Positions 5,147 through 5,305 of a DNA stretch of 5,305 nucleotides are shown piece by piece (the first letter of the stretch is position 1; each line of letters starts with the position of its first letter). Under the pieces are notes generated by a model, which was not told the origin of the DNA, ran no database searches, and was given only the letters and a program-made list of their open reading frames with translations. The position numbers were made by a program, and so were the translations under genes. This DNA is from Chloroflexota bacterium (lineage in GTDB: Bacteria; Chloroflexota; Anaerolineae; Anaerolineales; UBA4823), in NCBI GenBank assembly GCA_030669775.1, contig DAOVCZ010000152.1, positions 1 to 5,305 of the forward strand, written 5' to 3'.

Positions 5147-5175
5147 TTCACAGCCTCCCTTCAGTTCTCTATAAT
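5147..5175 (+). promoter_or_regulatory. Strong sigma-70-type promoter for the ABC transporter gene
   Basis: TTCACA (5147-5152, one mismatch to TTGACA) and a perfect TATAAT (5170-5175) are separated by the optimal 17 bases. Transcription would start near 5181-5183, giving a leader of about 22 bases that holds the ribosome binding site AAAGGAG (5192-5198). Confidence 0.75.
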
Positions 5176-5204
5176 GAAAGCAGATATCAGGAAAGGAGTG
5201 CATG

Positions 5205-5305
5205 ATGAGTCAAGATCGGGAAGCGATTATTGTGAAAGGATTACGCAAACGCTATGAGTCGGTGAAAGCCGTGGATGGAATTTCCTTCCAGGTGGAGGCG
5301 GGTGA
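5205..5305 (+). CDS. ABC transporter ATP-binding protein, N-terminal start only
   Basis: Only about 33 residues are inside the window. They read as a typical ABC ATPase beginning: a first strand AIIVKGLRKRYE followed by VKAVDGISFQVEAGE, which is the A-loop (aromatic Tyr) and second-strand pattern just before the Walker A motif, which lies past the right edge. The style (LRKRYxxxxAVDGISFxVxxGE) is that of drug/antibiotic or ABC-2 type export ATPases, but the subfamily cannot be fixed from this fragment. Two adjacent ATG codons exist, at 5202 and 5205. The second is preferred because it lies six bases after GGAG, whereas the first lies only three. It has its own promoter, so it is probably not part of the sulfur operon. 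Confidence 0.85.
   Translation, partial: MSQDREAIIVKGLRKRYESVKAVDGISFQVEAG

Larger units (their letters stand above)
4832..5204 (+). other. AT-rich intergenic region between the sulfur operon and the ABC transporter gene
   Basis: No convincing gene is present on either strand. The region carries the operon terminator, a perfect short hairpin (5084-5101) and the promoter and ribosome binding site of the next gene, each listed separately. An 8-base direct repeat GGGGGATT occurs at 4896-4903 and 5022-5029. Two micro reading frames (4912-4983 and 5032-5100) are discussed as findings and are not called as genes. Confidence 0.6.

Noticed and set aside
1..5305. CRISPR array, tRNA, rRNA, insertion sequence or phage attachment site
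   Set aside because: I saw no regularly spaced repeats, cloverleaf-like segment, transposase motif or paired direct repeats of useful length anywhere in the window.

Overview
The window looks like a chromosomal segment of a moderate-GC (about 50 %) bacterium. The best guess is a member of the Chloroflexota, class Anaerolineae. The clues are a large MalT-type LuxR regulator, a small protein of a type I recall from Chloroflexota and Actinobacteria next to it, and the style of the sulfur genes. This assignment is an inference from gene content, and no rRNA or marker gene is present. All genes lie on the + strand.

Region 1 (1-1440): the C-terminal part of a LAL/MalT-type LuxR regulator runs in from the left edge. 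A 362-base gap with short palindromes follows, then a 66-residue uncharacterised protein. That small gene ends in two consecutive hairpins, the second a clear Rho-independent terminator.

Region 2 (1441-4970): this is a self-contained sulfur operon. A control region carries a CRP-like palindrome, a second perfect palindrome and a promoter-overlapping imperfect palindrome. It is followed by arsR-type regulator, sulfide:quinone oxidoreductase-like flavoprotein, DUF1641 protein, TusE/DsrC-family sulfur carrier and DsrE2-type (DsrE/DsrF/DrsH-like) protein. Gaps between the genes are 24, 10, 46 and 48 bases, and a 13-bp hairpin terminator closes the unit. The simplest reading is that the flavoprotein oxidises sulfide (or a persulfide) at the membrane and passes electrons to quinone. 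The sulfane sulfur would then be handed through DsrE2 (Cys12/Cys128) to the C-terminal Cys104 of the TusE-like protein. DUF1641 would be a helical accessory of the flavoprotein, and the ArsR protein would gate expression. No TusA, rhodanese, DsrAB, sHdr or persulfide dioxygenase is visible, so the final sulfur acceptor is unknown.

Region 3 (4971-5305): an AT-rich spacer with a short perfect hairpin and a strong sigma-70-like promoter leads into the start of an ABC-transporter ATPase cut by the right edge.

Most unusual points: a compact relay with a one-cysteine TusE/DsrC-type carrier, an ArsR regulator with only one cysteine, an internally duplicated DUF1641 protein, and the elaborate palindromic control region.
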